Positions 62,784 to 64,000 of a stretch of DNA of 64,000 nt are shown here, piece by piece (positions within the stretch are counted from its first letter, which is position 1; each line of letters opens with the position of its first letter). The stretch is from assembly GCA_005879315.1 (NCBI GenBank), contig VBLC01000034.1, positions 1 to 64,000 on the forward strand. Direction: 5' to 3'. The notes beneath the pieces are model-generated. The model worked only from the letters and a program-made list of their open reading frames with translations, ran no database searches and was not told where the DNA came from. Origin of the DNA: Deltaproteobacteria bacterium. Its GTDB lineage: Bacteria > Myxococcota > Myxococcia > Myxococcales > 40CM-4-68-19. The position numbers were made by a program, and so were the translations under genes.

Positions 62784-62817
62784 GGCGGGGGCCTTGTTAG
62801 CAGAAAAGGCCCCCGCC
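62784..62817 (-). promoter_or_regulatory. Strong hairpin between atpE and atpF
   Basis: A perfect 12-bp stem (GGCGGGGGCCTT with AAGGCCCCCGCC) has a 10-base loop. In the mRNA it lies between the c and b genes and ends only 14 bases before the atpF ATG; only three U follow, so it is at best a partial terminator. It may protect atpE mRNA or reduce read-through into atpF. Confidence 0.75.
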
Positions 62818-62827
62818 CGGTACTGCG

Positions 62828-63058
62828 TCAGGCCTTGACCGCCAGGATGATGCACACCACTTCGGCGAAGAGCGTCACGCCCTCGATGAGCGCGGCTGCG
62901 ATGATCATCGAGGTCCGGATGTCGCCGGTGGCAGCCGGCTGCCGGGCGGTTCCCTCCATCGCGGCAGCGGCCAGCCGGCCGATGCCGAAGCCGGCGCCGA
63001 GCACCGCCAGCCCGGCGCCGAGACCCGCTGCGAGATATCCGAGCGAGAACTGGTTCAT
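62828..63058 (-). CDS. atpE: ATP synthase subunit c
   Basis: Subunit c forms the rotor ring of Fo. The 76-residue hairpin protein has two membrane helices (about 7-33 and 50-73), the conserved polar loop ARQP (38-41) and the ion-binding carboxylate Glu59 in AALIEGVTLFAEV. Gly follows Glu59 and the residues typical of sodium sites are not evident, so proton coupling is likely. It lies between subunits a and b. Confidence 0.96.
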   Translation of the reverse strand: MNQFSLGYLAAGLGAGLAVLGAGFGIGRLAAAAMEGTARQPAATGDIRTSMIIAAALIEGVTLFAEVVCIILAVKA

Positions 63059-63171
63059 TGTCTTTCCCTCCACTCCAAGAATGCCCTCAGGCCCGGCGGC
63101 GAGCTGTGGCATGTTGTCGCGGGGAGTGGACCCGAAGGCCGCCAACGGCCCAGCCCGCGTTCGTACCAACA

Positions 63172-64000
63172 TCAGTGCGCGTGCTGCGTCATCCCGATGA
63201 ACACCGCGCTCAGCATGGTGAAGACGTAGGCCTGCACCAGGCCCACGAACAGCTCGAGCATGAAGATCCCGAGCGCGAAGAGGACCGAGACCGGCGCCAC
63301 ATACACGGAAAGGAAGATGGTCAAGGCGATGAGGAAGAAGATGACGATGTGCCCCGCCACCATGTTGGCGAAGAGGCGCACCGTCAGCGCGAAAGGCTTG
63401 GTGAAGAGCCCGAGGATCTCCACCGGCAGCATGAGCGGCCACAGCCAGGCGGGAACACCAGCCGGCACCAGGTGGATCCAGTAGCCGATCACTCCCTGAG
63501 CGCGCATGCCCGCGATCTGGGTGATGGTGAAGGTGAAGAGGGCCAGCACCATGGTGACGGAGATGTTGCCGGTCGCAGTGGAGATGCCGGGGAATCCGCC
63601 GAAAGAGGGGATGGGCAGAAGTCCGCACAGGTTCATGAAGAGGATGAAGAAGAACGCCGAGCAGAGATAGGGCGTGTAGAGGTTGGCGTGCTCGCCGATG
63701 TTCTTGGCGGAGACCTCGTCGCGCACGAACAGAACGAAGGTTTCGAGCAAATTGTAGCCGCCCTTGGGGATCAGGGCGCGCTTGCGAGTCGCCAGCGCCA
63801 CGACGATGAGCAGGATGCCCGCCGCGATCCACATGTTGATGACGTGCTTGGTGATGGAGATGTCGATGTGCCGGCGGCCCAGGTAGAAATTCCAGGGCAC
63901 CACGACCTCGTCCTCGACGTGATGGAAGATGTGCCCGGCGATGTCGCCGCCCTCGTGCTCGCCCTTCGCCTCGGGCTGCTCGTGGCCGGCGGTCGCGCCG
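63172..64000 (-). CDS. atpB: ATP synthase subunit a (5' partial)
   Basis: Subunit a forms the proton half-channels of Fo. The frame is open to the right edge, so the true start is outside the window; at least 275 residues are visible. An N-terminal region rich in His and Glu (GHEQPEAKGEHEGGD, then HIFHHVEDEVV) precedes the first membrane segment. The essential arginine is in FALTVRLFANMVAGH, and the LFFIL-type helices and C-terminal LVQAYVFTMLSAVFIG match the family. It is the first visible gene of the a-c-b series. Confidence 0.95.
   Translation of the reverse strand, partial: GATAGHEQPEAKGEHEGGDIAGHIFHHVEDEVVVPWNFYLGRRHIDISITKHVINMWIAAGILLIVVALATRKRALIPKGGYNLLETFVLFVRDEVSAKNIGEHANLYTPYLCSAFFFILFMNLCGLLPIPSFGGFPGISTATGNISVTMVLALFTFTITQIAGMRAQGVIGYWIHLVPAGVPAWLWPLMLPVEILGLFTKPFALTVRLFANMVAGHIVIFFLIALTIFLSVYVAPVSVLFALGIFMLELFVGLVQAYVFTMLSAVFIGMTQHAH

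Overview
The window is about 64 kb of high-GC DNA (roughly two thirds G+C by eye), densely packed with genes on both strands. Gene content points to a member of the Myxococcota (the former high-GC Deltaproteobacteria): a mannose-family PTS operon ending in HPr, a CheA-CheY-CheW-CheC chemosensory operon, a TolQ/ExbD-type operon, an ~800-residue membrane pyrophosphatase, split hrcA/grpE/dnaK/dnaJ units, RNase J, and many short lineage-type lipoproteins and membrane proteins. This assignment is inference from gene content and composition; no rRNA or tRNA gene is present to confirm it. I see no insertion sequence, prophage, CRISPR array or pseudogene.

Layout. 1-10.5 kb: glycan and lipid-linked sugar genes (partial epimerase, GT2 glycosyltransferase, asparagine synthetase, UDP-sugar epimerase, PMT-type glycosyltransferase, flippase-like membrane protein, radical SAM enzyme) with MscL and a Tat-exported asparaginase-type hydrolase. 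10.5-16.6 kb: little-known membrane proteins, a repeat-rich lipoprotein, and PlsY. 16.6-19.3 kb: PTS IIA-IIB-IIC-IID-HPr. 19.3-26.3 kb: ALDH, MreB, an EcsC-like protein, dienelactone hydrolase, QueC, a LON-domain protein. 26.3-30.5 kb: membrane pyrophosphatase and ExbB-ExbD-ExbD. 30.7-34.3 kb: a GH42-like unknown protein, LarC and LarB. 34.4-39.1 kb: MCP-CheW-CheY-CheA-CheC. 39.2-44.3 kb: HrcA, GrpE, DnaK, DnaJ. 44.3-51.1 kb: ECF sigma/anti-sigma pair, RimO, a Kir-type potassium channel, YajQ, RNase J. 51.1-55.5 kb: UvrD/PcrA helicase, a tiny exported protein, adenosine deaminase. 55.5-62.3 kb: a glycogen/glucan cluster (GlgC, GH57, FHA-GGDEF, GalT/ADP-glucose phosphorylase-like, GlgA). 62.3-64 kb: the Fo part of ATP synthase (b, c, a), with no F1 genes beside it in the window.

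Three things stand out. First, many genes that begin a transcription unit have no Shine-Dalgarno but carry a -10-like hexamer (TAnnnT or close) only 6-9 bases before the start codon, while genes inside operons have Shine-Dalgarno sites or ATGA/GTGA overlaps. This is the signature of widespread leaderless mRNAs and helped choose several starts. Second, the glucan cluster has a diguanylate cyclase with an FHA domain translationally coupled to a GH57 enzyme, next to a GalT-family enzyme whose active-site motif resembles plant ADP-glucose phosphorylase. Third, an identical 30-bp intergenic element lies just upstream of both grpE and the GH57 gene.
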